Notes: generated by a model not told the origin, from the sequence alone. Positions 26,888 to 36,735 are shown, numbered from the stretch's first letter. The stretch is 64,000 nt of DNA from Roseburia sp. (GCA_003483745.1 DMYD01000012.1:1-64000), one strand, 5' to 3'. Made by a program: numbers and translations.

Positions 26888-28909
26888 ATGGAAAAAGAAC
26901 AAAAAGGATGGGCCGTATGGCTGAAAGAACATAAGGAGGTAATCGGGTATATCTGGATTGGTGTTATTTTCATTTATGCGATTGTAAACGGCTTGTTTTT
27001 TACAAAAGTGCATGTTATGGATGGAACGGAAAAAATAACACAAAGAGTCCTGGATATTAAGAAGATGATTATCTTTTTGGCAGCATGTGCATTCAGTGTG
27101 GCTGTGATCCGCTGGAAAAATAAACTGTCAGATGAGAGGCAAAAAGTAATCACTCTCATGATTACAGTATTATCACCTATCATAACTTTTGTTATGTTAG
27201 AGGTGATGTTTGAGTCGAACCTGTTTGCGCTTGGAGCAAGAAATTATTTCTTTAACCTGGTTGTCATAGCTTTTTTTGCAGTAATTTTTATTGCACTGTT
27301 TAACAGTTCCCACTGGAGTCTGATCTTGCCGGTCATTTTATGGTTTGCATTTCAGGTGGCAAACTTATATGTCGCTGATTTCAGGGGAACAGCCCTTTTG
27401 ATGTCTGATTTCACACTGGTTGCGAGCGCATTAAGTGTGGCGGATTCCTATGATTATACGATCAGTCTTAAAGTATTGCTGACACTTATGATGCTGGTCG
27501 ATTACATTATTATCATACGCAAATTAAAAGAACGTAAGTATTTTAACAGTGTTAAGACGAGAGCTGCCGGCATTGTGGTGGCACTGGCATATACATTGAT
27601 CTTTAGTCAGCTGGTGGTAAATGGAGTATTGCTGAAAAGTCCGAAATTAACACAGTATAAGCCGCAGAAAAGTTATCAGAGAAATGGAACTGCAGTTACG
27701 TTATTTGGAAGCCTTGGGTTCCTTGTTACGCCGGAACCGGATGGGTATTCCGAGGAGACACTGGCGGCTCTGATGTCTAAGTACACAACGGATGAAGTGA
27801 CAGATACAGACGCAGCTTCCATGCCAAATGTGATCGTGATCATGGATGAGGCATTTTCTGACTATGAGGAATTATATCATCTGCAGACAAATGAGCCGAC
27901 ACTGCCATTTTTTAAGAGTTTGAAAGAAAATACTATATCAGGGAATATGTATGTCTCTATTCACGGTGGGCAGACTGCAAATACAGAGTATGAGTTCTTA
28001 ACCGGAAACAGCAAAGCTTTTCTGACTTTCGGAGTTGCACCGTATCAGAGTTATCTGAAGGCTGATAAAGCGCATGAGTCATTAACCAGAAGCTTTAAGG
28101 CGATGGGGTATTCTGAGGAACTGGCAGTGCATCCATATAAGCCAACCGGCTATAACCGCACGGCTGCGTATAGTGCACTTGGTTTTGATGACTTCCTGAC
28201 AGAAGAGGATTTTGAGAATCCTTTGCGCTACAGAAAATTTATCTCAGATGAAGCAGATTTTAAGAAACTGATTGAATTGTATGAGGAGAATAAAAAGACA
28301 AGTGACAGACCGGCATTTTTGTTTAACGTGACGATGCAGAATCACAGTGCATATGACGAATTATTTGATAATATGGACTACGATATCACCGTCAGCAACG
28401 AGGAATATAAAGATGATGTCAAACTCTATACTTATTGCAACCTTTTGAAAAAGACAGATGATGCATATAAAATGCTGATCTCTTATTTTGAGAAAGAAGA
28501 AGAACCGACGATCATTGTTATATTTGGAGATCATCAGCCGAATATCAAAATGAATTATGACGAGGATGTACCTTTACAAAAATATATTGTACCGTTTAAA
28601 ATCTGGGCGAATTATGATATTGGAGAGGAAAAGATCGATATGATCAGCCCGAACTATCTGGGAGCAAAAGTTATGCAGCTTGCAGGAGGAGCACTCACCG
28701 GATATCAGAAATTTATTCTGGATATGTATGAGGAAGTTCCGGTTTTAACTTACAATGGATATATTGGAGCGGATGGTAAATTATATGATGTGGAGGATGA
28801 GACTTCCCCATATTATGACAAGCTGGAAGAATACAGGATCCTGCAGTATAACAATCTGATGGATACGAAAAATACGGTAAAAGATTTCTTTTATTTAGGG
28901 GAAGAATAG
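26888..28909 (+). CDS. LTA synthase-like membrane sulfatase
   Basis: Five or so N-terminal membrane segments (about residues 18-250) are followed by an extracellular sulfatase-fold domain. The metal and nucleophile regions read VIVIMDEAFSDYEEL and GGQTANTEYEFLTGNS (nucleophile Thr), with a late VIFGDHQP supplying metal ligands. This is the layout of lipoteichoic acid synthases and related phosphoglycerol transferases that work on surface polymers. The frame opens at 26759, but ATG at 26888 (MEKEQKGW) follows TTAGGAG and gives 673 residues. The exact polymer is not determined. Confidence 0.87.
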   Translation: MEKEQKGWAVWLKEHKEVIGYIWIGVIFIYAIVNGLFFTKVHVMDGTEKITQRVLDIKKMIIFLAACAFSVAVIRWKNKLSDERQKVITLMITVLSPIITFVMLEVMFESNLFALGARNYFFNLVVIAFFAVIFIALFNSSHWSLILPVILWFAFQVANLYVADFRGTALLMSDFTLVASALSVADSYDYTISLKVLLTLMMLVDYIIIIRKLKERKYFNSVKTRAAGIVVALAYTLIFSQLVVNGVLLKSPKLTQYKPQKSYQRNGTAVTLFGSLGFLVTPEPDGYSEETLAALMSKYTTDEVTDTDAASMPNVIVIMDEAFSDYEELYHLQTNEPTLPFFKSLKENTISGNMYVSIHGGQTANTEYEFLTGNSKAFLTFGVAPYQSYLKADKAHESLTRSFKAMGYSEELAVHPYKPTGYNRTAAYSALGFDDFLTEEDFENPLRYRKFISDEADFKKLIELYEENKKTSDRPAFLFNVTMQNHSAYDELFDNMDYDITVSNEEYKDDVKLYTYCNLLKKTDDAYKMLISYFEKEEEPTIIVIFGDHQPNIKMNYDEDVPLQKYIVPFKIWANYDIGEEKIDMISPNYLGAKVMQLAGGALTGYQKFILDMYEEVPVLTYNGYIGADGKLYDVEDETSPYYDKLEEYRILQYNNLMDTKNTVKDFFYLGEE

Positions 28910-28928
28910 GAAAAAACAAATAGAAATG

Positions 28929-29009
28929 ATGAATAAATAAAACAAAAAGCCTGCATAAAAATACAACAGGGACTTGCGGGAAAAAGTCACTTCATGTAGA
29001 ATGAAGTGA
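28929..29009 (+). promoter_or_regulatory. argH leader: two ARG-box-like sites and a hairpin
   Basis: ATGAATAAATAAAA (28929-28942) and CTGCATAAAAATACA (28951-28965) resemble ARG boxes and start 22 bases apart, about two helical turns. A perfect nine-base inverted repeat TCACTTCAT/ATGAAGTGA (28987-29009) follows just before the ribosome site. Confidence 0.35.
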
Positions 29010-29037
29010 TAAACAACGAGAAAGTGAGGATTTTGAT

Positions 29038-30423
29038 ATGGCACAGTTATGGGGAGGACGTTTCACAAAAGCGACAGATCAGCTTGTATATAATTTCAAT
29101 GCGTCTATCACGTTTGATCAGAAATTTTATAAACAGGATATCGAAGGCAGTATCGCTCATGTCAAAATGCTTGGAAAACAGGGCATTTTGACAGAACAGG
29201 AGATGAACGATATCATCACAACACTGCAGGAGATTAAAGAGGATGTGGAGAGTGGAAAATTACAGATCACATCGGAATATGAGGATATTCACAGTTTTGT
29301 GGAGGCAAATCTGATTGACCGTCTGGGAGATACTGGTAAAAAACTGCATACCGGACGCAGCCGTAACGACCAGGTAGCACTTGATATGCGTCTTTATACC
29401 AGGGACGAGGTGCTCGCGGTGGACGGACTGCTAAAAGAACTTCTGACTACGATCTTACACATTATGGAAGAAAATACAGAGACGATCATGCCGGGATTTA
29501 CCCATTTGCAGAAAGCACAGCCGATTACGCTGGCACATCATATGGGGGCTTATTTTGAGATGTTTAAACGCGACCGTCTGCGTCTGCATGACATTTACGA
29601 GCGCATGAATTACTGCCCGCTTGGCTCTGGTGCGCTTGCCGGAACGACTTACCCGTTAGACCGTGAATATACTGCAGAACTGCTCGGCTTTTATGGACCG
29701 ACTTTAAATAGTATGGACGGTGTTTCAGACCGTGACTACCTAATCGAATTTTTGTCAGCATGTGCAACGATCATGATGCATCTTTCCCGTTTTTCGGAGG
29801 AGGTTATCATCTGGAATTCCAATGAATATCAGTTTGTGGAGATCGATGATGCATACAGTACCGGCAGCAGTATCATGCCGCAGAAGAAAAACCCGGATAT
29901 CGCAGAGTTAGTGCGCGGTAAGACCGGACGTGTTTACGGTGCCCTGATGTCACTGCTTACAACCATGAAGGGAATCCCGCTTGCATACAATAAAGATATG
30001 CAGGAGGATAAGGAGCTTTCTTTCGATGCGATGGATACCGTAAAAGGATGTGTCGCCTTATTCAACGGTATGCTTGCCACTATGCGTTTTAATAAGGGCA
30101 GGATGCGCCAGTCTGCAAATCATGGATTTACAAATGCGACAGATGCGGCTGATTATCTGGTAAATCATGGTGTTCCGTTCCGCGATGCACATGGAATCGT
30201 GGGACGTATCGTGCTTTACTGTCTCGATAAAAAAATCCCGATCGATGATATGAGCTTAGAGGAATTAAAAGCTATCAGTCCGGTATTTGAGGAGGATATC
30301 TATGATGCCATCTCTATGGAAACATGTGTCAATAAACGTCTGACAGTTGGTGCTCCGGGTAAAGAAGCGATGGAGAAAGTTATTGAAAAAGAGCGTGAAT
30401 ATCTGAGTAAGGAATGGATGTAA
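29038..30423 (+). CDS. argH: Argininosuccinate lyase
   Basis: Last step of arginine synthesis: argininosuccinate to arginine plus fumarate. The fumarase/aspartase signature GSSIMPQKKNPDIAE is present, with TGRSRNDQVALDMRLY near 104-119 and the typical start AQLWGGRFTKATDQLVYNFNASI. The 461-residue length is normal. It has a good ribosome site (AGTGAGGA). argG is not adjacent. ArgR encoded at 8267 is the expected regulator. Confidence 0.97.
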   Translation: MAQLWGGRFTKATDQLVYNFNASITFDQKFYKQDIEGSIAHVKMLGKQGILTEQEMNDIITTLQEIKEDVESGKLQITSEYEDIHSFVEANLIDRLGDTGKKLHTGRSRNDQVALDMRLYTRDEVLAVDGLLKELLTTILHIMEENTETIMPGFTHLQKAQPITLAHHMGAYFEMFKRDRLRLHDIYERMNYCPLGSGALAGTTYPLDREYTAELLGFYGPTLNSMDGVSDRDYLIEFLSACATIMMHLSRFSEEVIIWNSNEYQFVEIDDAYSTGSSIMPQKKNPDIAELVRGKTGRVYGALMSLLTTMKGIPLAYNKDMQEDKELSFDAMDTVKGCVALFNGMLATMRFNKGRMRQSANHGFTNATDAADYLVNHGVPFRDAHGIVGRIVLYCLDKKIPIDDMSLEELKAISPVFEEDIYDAISMETCVNKRLTVGAPGKEAMEKVIEKEREYLSKEWM

Positions 30424-30604
30424 TACTTTTATACACTGACGTGATATTGTGACAAATGCACAAGTTTTCGCCAAAAATACAGGAAACTTTGACAAAATAA
30501 GCATTGCTTTTTTCCTGAAAATAGCATAATATATTCACTATGACAGACACATGTTTGCCACAGACGGACAAACAAAGAATAAGGGACGAGGAGATTAGAG
30601 CAAA

Positions 30605-31696
30605 ATGAGCGAAAAGTTAAAAGTTGGTATTCTTGGCGGAACAGGTATGGTAGGACAGAGATTTATCTCTCTTTTAGAGAACCACCCATGGTTTGAGGTA
30701 ACAACCATTGCAGCAAGTCCGAGAAGTGCCGGAAAAACCTATGAGCAGGCAGTTGGTGACCGCTGGAAGATGGATACTCCAATGCCGGAGGCAGTGAAAA
30801 ATATTGTTGTCATGAATGTCAATGAGGTAGAAAAAGTAGCTGCAGAGGTTGACTTCGTATTTTCCGCAGTAGATATGACAAAAGAAGAAATCAAAAAGAT
30901 CGAGGAAGATTACGCAAAGACAGAGACACCGGTTGTTTCTAATAACAGTGCGCACCGCTGGACACCGGATGTTCCTATGGTAGTGCCGGAAGTAAATCCG
31001 GAACATATGGAAGTTATCAAATACCAGAAAGAGCGTCTTGGCACCAAACGCGGTTTCGTTGCCGTAAAACCAAACTGCTCCATCCAGAGTTATGCGCCGG
31101 TACTTACTGCATGGAAAGAGTTCGAGCCGTATGAGGTAGTTGCAACGACATATCAGGCAATTTCCGGTGCAGGTAAGACATTTAAAGACTGGCCTGAGAT
31201 GGTAGGAAACATCATTCCTTACATCGGTGGCGAGGAAGAAAAATCTGAGAAAGAACCGCTTCGTATCTGGGGATATGTGGATGCTGAGAAAAAAGCGATT
31301 GTTCCGGCAGAATCACCGGTGATCACCTGCCAGTGTATCCGTGTTCCGGTATTAAACGGACATACAGCAGCAGTATTTGTGAAATTCAAGAAAAACCCGA
31401 CCAAAGAGCAGCTGATCGAGGCATTGAAGAACTTTAGCGGTGTTCCACAGGAGTTAGGACTTCCGAGTGCACCAAAGCAGTTCATCCAGTACTTAGAGGA
31501 AGACAACAGACCACAGGTTTCCTTAGATGTCAACTATGAGAACGGAATGGGTATCTCTGTCGGCAGATTGAGAGAGGATACCGTATACGACTGGAAGTTT
31601 GTCGGACTTTCCCACAATACAGTCCGCGGTGCGGCAGGCGGTGCAGTGCTTTGCGCAGAGTTATTAAAAGCACAGGGGTATATTACAAAGAAATAA
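30605..31696 (+). CDS. asd: Aspartate-semialdehyde dehydrogenase
   Basis: Makes aspartate semialdehyde for lysine, threonine and methionine synthesis. The NADP-binding GGTGMVGQRF lies at 11-20, the catalytic cysteine is in VKPNCSIQSY, and the acid/base His is in the segment CIRVPVLNGHTAAVFVKF. The 363-residue form with SNNSAHRWTPDVPMVVPEVN resembles the archaeal/fungal-type enzyme rather than the shorter E. coli type. It is monocistronic, closed by a terminator at 31715-31747. Confidence 0.95.
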   Translation: MSEKLKVGILGGTGMVGQRFISLLENHPWFEVTTIAASPRSAGKTYEQAVGDRWKMDTPMPEAVKNIVVMNVNEVEKVAAEVDFVFSAVDMTKEEIKKIEEDYAKTETPVVSNNSAHRWTPDVPMVVPEVNPEHMEVIKYQKERLGTKRGFVAVKPNCSIQSYAPVLTAWKEFEPYEVVATTYQAISGAGKTFKDWPEMVGNIIPYIGGEEEKSEKEPLRIWGYVDAEKKAIVPAESPVITCQCIRVPVLNGHTAAVFVKFKKNPTKEQLIEALKNFSGVPQELGLPSAPKQFIQYLEEDNRPQVSLDVNYENGMGISVGRLREDTVYDWKFVGLSHNTVRGAAGGAVLCAELLKAQGYITKK

Positions 31697-31714
31697 TTGA
31701 AACAAGAAGTAGAG

Positions 31715-31747
31715 AAACGTCATCGGAGAATCTCCGGTGGCGTTTTA
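31715..31747 (+). terminator. Intrinsic terminator after asd
   Basis: AAACGTCATCGGAGA (31715-31729) pairs with TCTCCGGTGGCGTTT (31731-31745) with wobble and one mismatch, then TAT. Confidence 0.7.
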
Positions 31748-31749
31748 TA

Positions 31750-31778
31750 TTGCCTAAAAAATTAAAAAATGATATAAT
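31750..31778 (+). promoter_or_regulatory. Promoter of topB
   Basis: TTGCCT (31750-31755), a 17-base spacer and TATAAT (31773-31778), 52 bases before the GTG start. Confidence 0.55.
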
Positions 31779-31829
31779 TTCTCTTATGCGAAATAAAGGT
31801 TAAGTAATCAGAAACGGAGAAATATTTTA

Positions 31830-34800
31830 GTGGCAAAGTCTTTGATAATAACGGAGAAACCAAGTGTAGCGCAGGAGTTTGCAAGGATTCTCGGCGTGAG
31901 CGGGAGAAATGACGGATACATTGAAAATGACAAATATGTCATTACATGGTGTGTCGGACATTTAGTGGAAATGGTTTATCCGGAAGCATATGATGAAAAA
32001 TACAAAAGATGGCGGTTGGAAGATTTACCGTTTCTGCCGGAAGAATATAAATATAATGTAATACCTAACGTCAGCAAACAGTATGATACGGTGCATAAGA
32101 TGCTTTTCAGAGAGGACATAGAAACTGTCTACTGGGCAGGCGATGCCGGAAAAGAAGGACAGACGATTGAGGAAAATATCAGACGCTTTGGCGGAGTCAG
32201 ACCTGGTATGAAAGAGCTTCGTGTCTGGATCGATTCACAGACGGAGGAAGAAATCCTACGTGGTATCCGTGAGGCAAAGCCGATGGCAGAGTATGATAAT
32301 CTGGCAAAATCCGGTATTATGCGTACAATCGAAGATTATGCAATGGGAATCAATTTTTCCAGGGCAATGTCAGTTAAATATGGGAAATTATTAAATGATG
32401 CTGCCGCGACAAAAAGTTATACGGCGATCGCAGTGGGACGTGTGATGACCTGTGTGCTTGGAATGGTCGTGACCCGTGAGCGTGAGATCCGTAATTTTGC
32501 GGAGACGCCGTTTTACCGTGTGGTGGGAGAATTTCTGCCGGAAAGCGCGGAAACGGAGGAGACAGTTGCCGCAGAGTGGAAGGCGGCGGATGGCTCTAAA
32601 TATTTTGAATCCCCTCTTTTGTATAAGGAGAATGGTTTTAAAAAGCGCGAAAGCGCGGAAAATCTGATCGGTGAACTTGACGGGAAACAGGCGGTCGTAA
32701 AATCCTTAGAACGCGGCACATCCAGAAAGAAAGCACCGTTATTATTTAACCTTGCAGAGTTACAGGCAGAGTGTTCAAAACGATATAAGATCAGCCCGGA
32801 TGAGACGTTACAGGTGGCACAGGATTTATATGAGAAAAAACTGACAACTTATCCGAGGACGGATGCGAGAGTGCTCTCGACGGCAGTTGCAAAGGAGATC
32901 GGGAAAAACTTAAACCGTTTAAAAACCTATGAGCCGACAAAAACTTATGCGGAGCGTATTTTAAAAGAGGGCACTTACCGGAATATTGCACGAACACAGT
33001 ATACTGATGATTCAAAGATCACAGATCACTATGCGATCATTCCGACCGGACAGCTCACGGAACTTGGTTCGTTAAGCGATTTACAGAGAAGAGTGTATGA
33101 CCTGATCGTGCGCCGCTTCTTAAGTATCTTTTATCCGGCTGCGGAGTATGAAACGATCAAACTGGTGGTACAGGTGGGGGCAGAACAGCTTTTTGCATCT
33201 GCAAAGGCGTTGAAAAATCCGGGATTTCTTGAAATCATGGGGAGACCGGGAAATGATGAAAATAAGGAAGAAGAAAGTGCGGGACTCTTAAAACTGGCAG
33301 GGCAGTTAAAAACCGGTGATCCTTTGAAGGTGGACGGCTATGAGATCAAAGAGGGAAAGACCGCACCGCCGAAACGCTATACCTCCGGCTCCATGGTACT
33401 TGCGATGGAAAATGCAGGACAGCTCATTGAGGAGGAAGAATTAAGGGAACAGATCAAAGGCTCTGGAATCGGTACTTCCGCAACGAGAGCCGAGATCATC
33501 CGCAAGCTGGTACGCATCGGGTATCTGAACCTGAACAAAAAGACACAGGTGCTAAGTCCGGAAGCAATCGGAGAGATGGTGTTTGAGGTGGTAAGCATGA
33601 CTGTGCCGGCACTTTTAAATCCGAAAATGACGGCTTCCTGGGAAAAAGGGCTCGACGGCATTACGCGTGGAACGGTCATTATGGAAGATTACCGCAGTAA
33701 ACTGGAGGAGTTTATCCGCAAAGAAACGGTTTCCATGATCGAACATGATCTGACCGGCAATCTTGCTGCGAAGATCCATCCGTTTGTCAAAAAAGGCGGA
33801 AGGGGGCTTGCCGCAAAGAAAAAAATAGAGGCAGTCTGCCCGGTCTGTGGTGGGGAGATGGAGACGACACCATTCGGCTATGGCTGCAGCAATTATAAAA
33901 AGGACGGAAACGGCTGCAAATTTTCCATCGGAACCATTGCGGGCAGAGATTTAGCGGAAGAGGAAGTGGTGGAACTTCTGACGAAAGGACACACGGAAGT
34001 TCTTTCCGGTTTTATCTCAAAGTCCAGAAAACGTTTTTCGGCGGCATTGGTACTCGAAAAAGATGAGGAAGGAAAAGTATGCATTAATTTCGATTTTTCC
34101 AAAAATGAGCCTGAAATATTGGAGGGTGTCAAATGTCCGGTCTGCGGTTCGGACATGGAGATCACGTCCTTTGGCTACAGCTGTGTGAAACATCGAAATG
34201 ATCCGGAAAGCTGTTACTTCTCCATCGGAAAAATTGCAGGAAAATCCCTCGGTGTGGATGACCTGACAGATCTGCTGCAAAAAGGAGAAACAGAAGTTTT
34301 AAAAGGGTTTACCGCAAAAAATAAAAAGAAGTTTTCGGCAGCACTGTGTTTAAAAACAGGGGAGGACGGCAGAAAAACAGTCGAATTTGATTTTTCAAAG
34401 AATGAGGCGGAAATATTAGAGGATGTGGTCTGTCCGATGTGCGGTGGACAGATCCAGAAAACATCGTTTGGCTATGGCTGTATGAACTATGAGCAGCAAA
34501 ATCCGCAGAGCTGCCGGTTTGCCATCGGCACACTTGCCGGACGTGATCTGACAGAGGCACAGGTGAAAGCACTTTTAACTGACGGCAGAACGGAGACAAT
34601 CCGTGGTTTTAAATCAAAGACGGGCAAAAAATTTGATGCCTGTGTGGCATTAGAGACGGATGAGACCGGTCGGAAGTATTTAAAATTTGACTTTGACCAT
34701 GTGGAGGCAAAAAAGATAAAAGATGTAGTCTGTCCGCTCTGCGGCGGCGATATCGTGCAGACACCGTTCGGTTATGGCTGTGCCAATTATAAAAAAGATG

Positions 34801-35846
34801 ATCCGGAAAGCTGCCGTTTTTCCATTGGAAAGATGGGAGAAAAAACGTTAAATGAGGCACAGGTGAAACAGCTTCTGACAGAGGGACGTACCGCAACAAT
34901 CCGTGGTTTTAAATCAAAAACCGGAAAGAAGTTTGATGCAAGAATCGCTTTGAATAAAGATGAATCCGGTAAGGTCACCGGACTGAAATACGATTTTTCG
35001 GATGTGGAAGCACCAAAATTAAAAGATGTGAAATGCCCGGTCTGTGGCGGGGATATGGTAAAAACACCATTTGGCTACGGTTGTGCGAATTACAAAAAAG
35101 ATGATCCGGAAAGCTGTCGCTTTTCGGTTGGACAGATCGCAGGAGTAAAATTAAAAGAAGCACAGGTCAAAGAACTTTTAACCAATGGAAAAACCGGTGT
35201 GATCGAAGGATTTATCGCAAAGACCGGAATGAAATTTGACGCTCCGTTAAAACTGACGAAAGAAGGGCAGATCACCTTTGATTTCCCGGAGAAACCAAAA
35301 CCTGTCGAGACAACAGTAAAATGTCCGAGGTGTGGGGAACTCTTAAAGAAAAGCCAATGGTACTATGAGTGTGACTGCGGTTTTAAGATAGGGCATACGG
35401 TTGCGAAAGTGCCGCTTTCGGAAGAAATCATGAAAGAACTGTTGGAAACCGGAAAGACAAAGGAAAAAGTGACCGGATTTACCTCAAAAGCAGGAAATGT
35501 ATTTGATGCCTGCTTAAAATATGAGGATGAGCGGATCAGTTTTGATTTTGACAATCCGGGAAGCCAGTCTCTGCAAAAACAGGAGTCAGAGAAACAATCA
35601 GAAGTGCAGACGGCTGTGCAGGAGAATGGGGCACAGCAGATGCAGCAGGCAGAACAGGGTGGCACAGAGACACAGCAGGCAGAACAGAACGCGGTACAGT
35701 CAAAGCAGCCACAACGGACGGACTCTGAACCGGATGGTGCAGATGATTTCTATGCCGCTATGGCAAATGAGGCTGCGGCGTTCCAGGAGGAAGAAGAGAC
35801 AGAATGGATCGCAGGAAGTAATTTTTTAGATGAATTTATGCCGTAA
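31830..35846 (+). CDS. topB: Type IA topoisomerase III with six zinc-ribbon repeats
   Basis: A 1338-residue type IA topoisomerase, about twice the length of E. coli TopB. The Toprim domain starts LIITEKPSVAQEF (E9). The catalytic tyrosine is Y341 in TTYPRTD. After the core (to about 650) come six modules of about 100 residues, each opening with CPxCG or CPRCG and a second Cys pair. They begin at residues 670, 769, 868, 968, 1069 and 1165. Most contain F(G)YGC and end with a F(T/K)SKxGxxFDA-type strand. A Gln/Glu-rich tail closes the chain. The Toprim acidic motif reads GDAGKEGQ (104-111), with Gly at the second Asp position. The start is GTG. It is monocistronic. Confidence 0.93.
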   Translation: MAKSLIITEKPSVAQEFARILGVSGRNDGYIENDKYVITWCVGHLVEMVYPEAYDEKYKRWRLEDLPFLPEEYKYNVIPNVSKQYDTVHKMLFREDIETVYWAGDAGKEGQTIEENIRRFGGVRPGMKELRVWIDSQTEEEILRGIREAKPMAEYDNLAKSGIMRTIEDYAMGINFSRAMSVKYGKLLNDAAATKSYTAIAVGRVMTCVLGMVVTREREIRNFAETPFYRVVGEFLPESAETEETVAAEWKAADGSKYFESPLLYKENGFKKRESAENLIGELDGKQAVVKSLERGTSRKKAPLLFNLAELQAECSKRYKISPDETLQVAQDLYEKKLTTYPRTDARVLSTAVAKEIGKNLNRLKTYEPTKTYAERILKEGTYRNIARTQYTDDSKITDHYAIIPTGQLTELGSLSDLQRRVYDLIVRRFLSIFYPAAEYETIKLVVQVGAEQLFASAKALKNPGFLEIMGRPGNDENKEEESAGLLKLAGQLKTGDPLKVDGYEIKEGKTAPPKRYTSGSMVLAMENAGQLIEEEELREQIKGSGIGTSATRAEIIRKLVRIGYLNLNKKTQVLSPEAIGEMVFEVVSMTVPALLNPKMTASWEKGLDGITRGTVIMEDYRSKLEEFIRKETVSMIEHDLTGNLAAKIHPFVKKGGRGLAAKKKIEAVCPVCGGEMETTPFGYGCSNYKKDGNGCKFSIGTIAGRDLAEEEVVELLTKGHTEVLSGFISKSRKRFSAALVLEKDEEGKVCINFDFSKNEPEILEGVKCPVCGSDMEITSFGYSCVKHRNDPESCYFSIGKIAGKSLGVDDLTDLLQKGETEVLKGFTAKNKKKFSAALCLKTGEDGRKTVEFDFSKNEAEILEDVVCPMCGGQIQKTSFGYGCMNYEQQNPQSCRFAIGTLAGRDLTEAQVKALLTDGRTETIRGFKSKTGKKFDACVALETDETGRKYLKFDFDHVEAKKIKDVVCPLCGGDIVQTPFGYGCANYKKDDPESCRFSIGKMGEKTLNEAQVKQLLTEGRTATIRGFKSKTGKKFDARIALNKDESGKVTGLKYDFSDVEAPKLKDVKCPVCGGDMVKTPFGYGCANYKKDDPESCRFSVGQIAGVKLKEAQVKELLTNGKTGVIEGFIAKTGMKFDAPLKLTKEGQITFDFPEKPKPVETTVKCPRCGELLKKSQWYYECDCGFKIGHTVAKVPLSEEIMKELLETGKTKEKVTGFTSKAGNVFDACLKYEDERISFDFDNPGSQSLQKQESEKQSEVQTAVQENGAQQMQQAEQGGTETQQAEQNAVQSKQPQRTDSEPDGADDFYAAMANEAAAFQEEEETEWIAGSNFLDEFMP

Positions 35847-35849
35847 GAG

Positions 35850-35892
35850 ATCTCCGGCAGACAGAAATTTTTGTCTGTCCGGAGATTTTTTT
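35850..35892 (+). terminator. Intrinsic terminator after topB
   Basis: ATCTCCGG (35850-35857) and AGACA pair with TCTGT and CCGGAGAT (35879-35886), followed by seven T. Confidence 0.8.
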
Positions 35893-35975
35893 GAACCTTT
35901 TTTTGATTTATTACAATGTATGGGTGAAGGGCAATGTGATTTGCCTTAAAAAGACGTCTTAAAGGTGGAAAACAA

Positions 35976-36161
35976 ATGACGAAGCTGGAATTGGAATAAT
36001 GTATGGATGCACATGGAAAAGAGATTTATTCTTTCTGCAAAAGCCTGACCGGGAATCAGATGGAAGCGGATGATCTGTACCAGGATACATTTTTAACGGC
36101 AATGGAAAAAGACGATAAGATCCATATGGAAGGGGGTTGCTTATTTTATCGCAGAATGTGA
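35976..36161 (+). pseudogene. Truncated ECF sigma factor remnant
   Basis: The frame from the ATG at 35976 begins MTKLELE, hits an in-frame TAA at 35997, then continues in the same frame as MDAHGKEIYSFCKSLTGNQM and EADDLYQDTFLTAMEK. That is region 2 of an ECF sigma-70 factor (the ADDLYQDTFL stretch is the core-binding helix). It ends at 36161 without region 4. The gene therefore carries both a nonsense mutation and a 3' deletion. Confidence 0.75.
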
Positions 36162-36735
36162 AAACGTGGAAATGTTTGCGGATCATACGATCTATCTGTG
36201 TGTACTGGATGATCCACTCTATAACAGTCAGGCGTATGATTATGATGAGGTGACCGGAGAGATCACGAGAAATGACACCTATCAGGGGGTAAATGCATTG
36301 TTTGAACTGCCGATTGACCCATCAAAGGCAGACCAGAAAGCAGCAGTGGAAAAGGTGGACAAGATCAATCATCCGGTTATGCCGGATGACTGGGAGCCAG
36401 AAGAAACTGCTGTCGAACGTTTTATGAGTCAGATTACGCCGGAAAATATAGATGCGTATGCAGCCCGTGTAGAGAGTGCCGTGCAGACGGTTACGCCGGA
36501 TGAAGAGGGGGTTATCACATATGAATATGAACTTTCGGATGGCAGTGGAGGCGATGGAGAGCAGGATTTCGATACGCTATTTCCAGATGGAAAGACGGGA
36601 ATGAGCAAAAATTTTTCTTATTCCTATTCGTGTTCCGATGGGTCGGATGAACCGGATGAGGTGCTGATTCATACATTTGCATTAAATGAAGATGGCACTG
36701 TAACGTTTGCAATTTATAAAGCGGACGTAAAGTGA
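36121..36735 (+). pseudogene. C-terminal remnant of an anti-sigma-like or DUF4179-type protein
   Basis: A long acidic frame, open upstream of any good start. From about 36133 it reads KGVAYFIAECENVEMFADHT and IYLCVLDDPLYNSQAYDYDE, then a low-complexity acidic section with SGGDGEQDFDTLF, and ends LNEDGTVTFAIYKADVK. The first part overlaps the sigma remnant in another frame, so an internal deletion fused the two genes near 36125. In Lachnospiraceae, ECF sigma genes are often followed by a membrane-bound anti-sigma protein whose C-terminal part is extracellular; this fits such a tail, tentatively. The only nearby start is a GTG at 36166, without a good ribosome site. Confidence 0.5.

Noticed and set aside
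33835..35400. Repeats in topB DNA as a possible tandem-repeat or CRISPR-like array
   Set aside because: The periodicity of about 300 bases is the coding sequence of zinc-ribbon modules, with variable third positions and no spacer pattern.
36166..36735. Intact gene starting at the GTG at 36166
   Set aside because: Coding similarity continues upstream of the GTG, there is no good ribosome site, and the junction with the sigma remnant points to a deletion.
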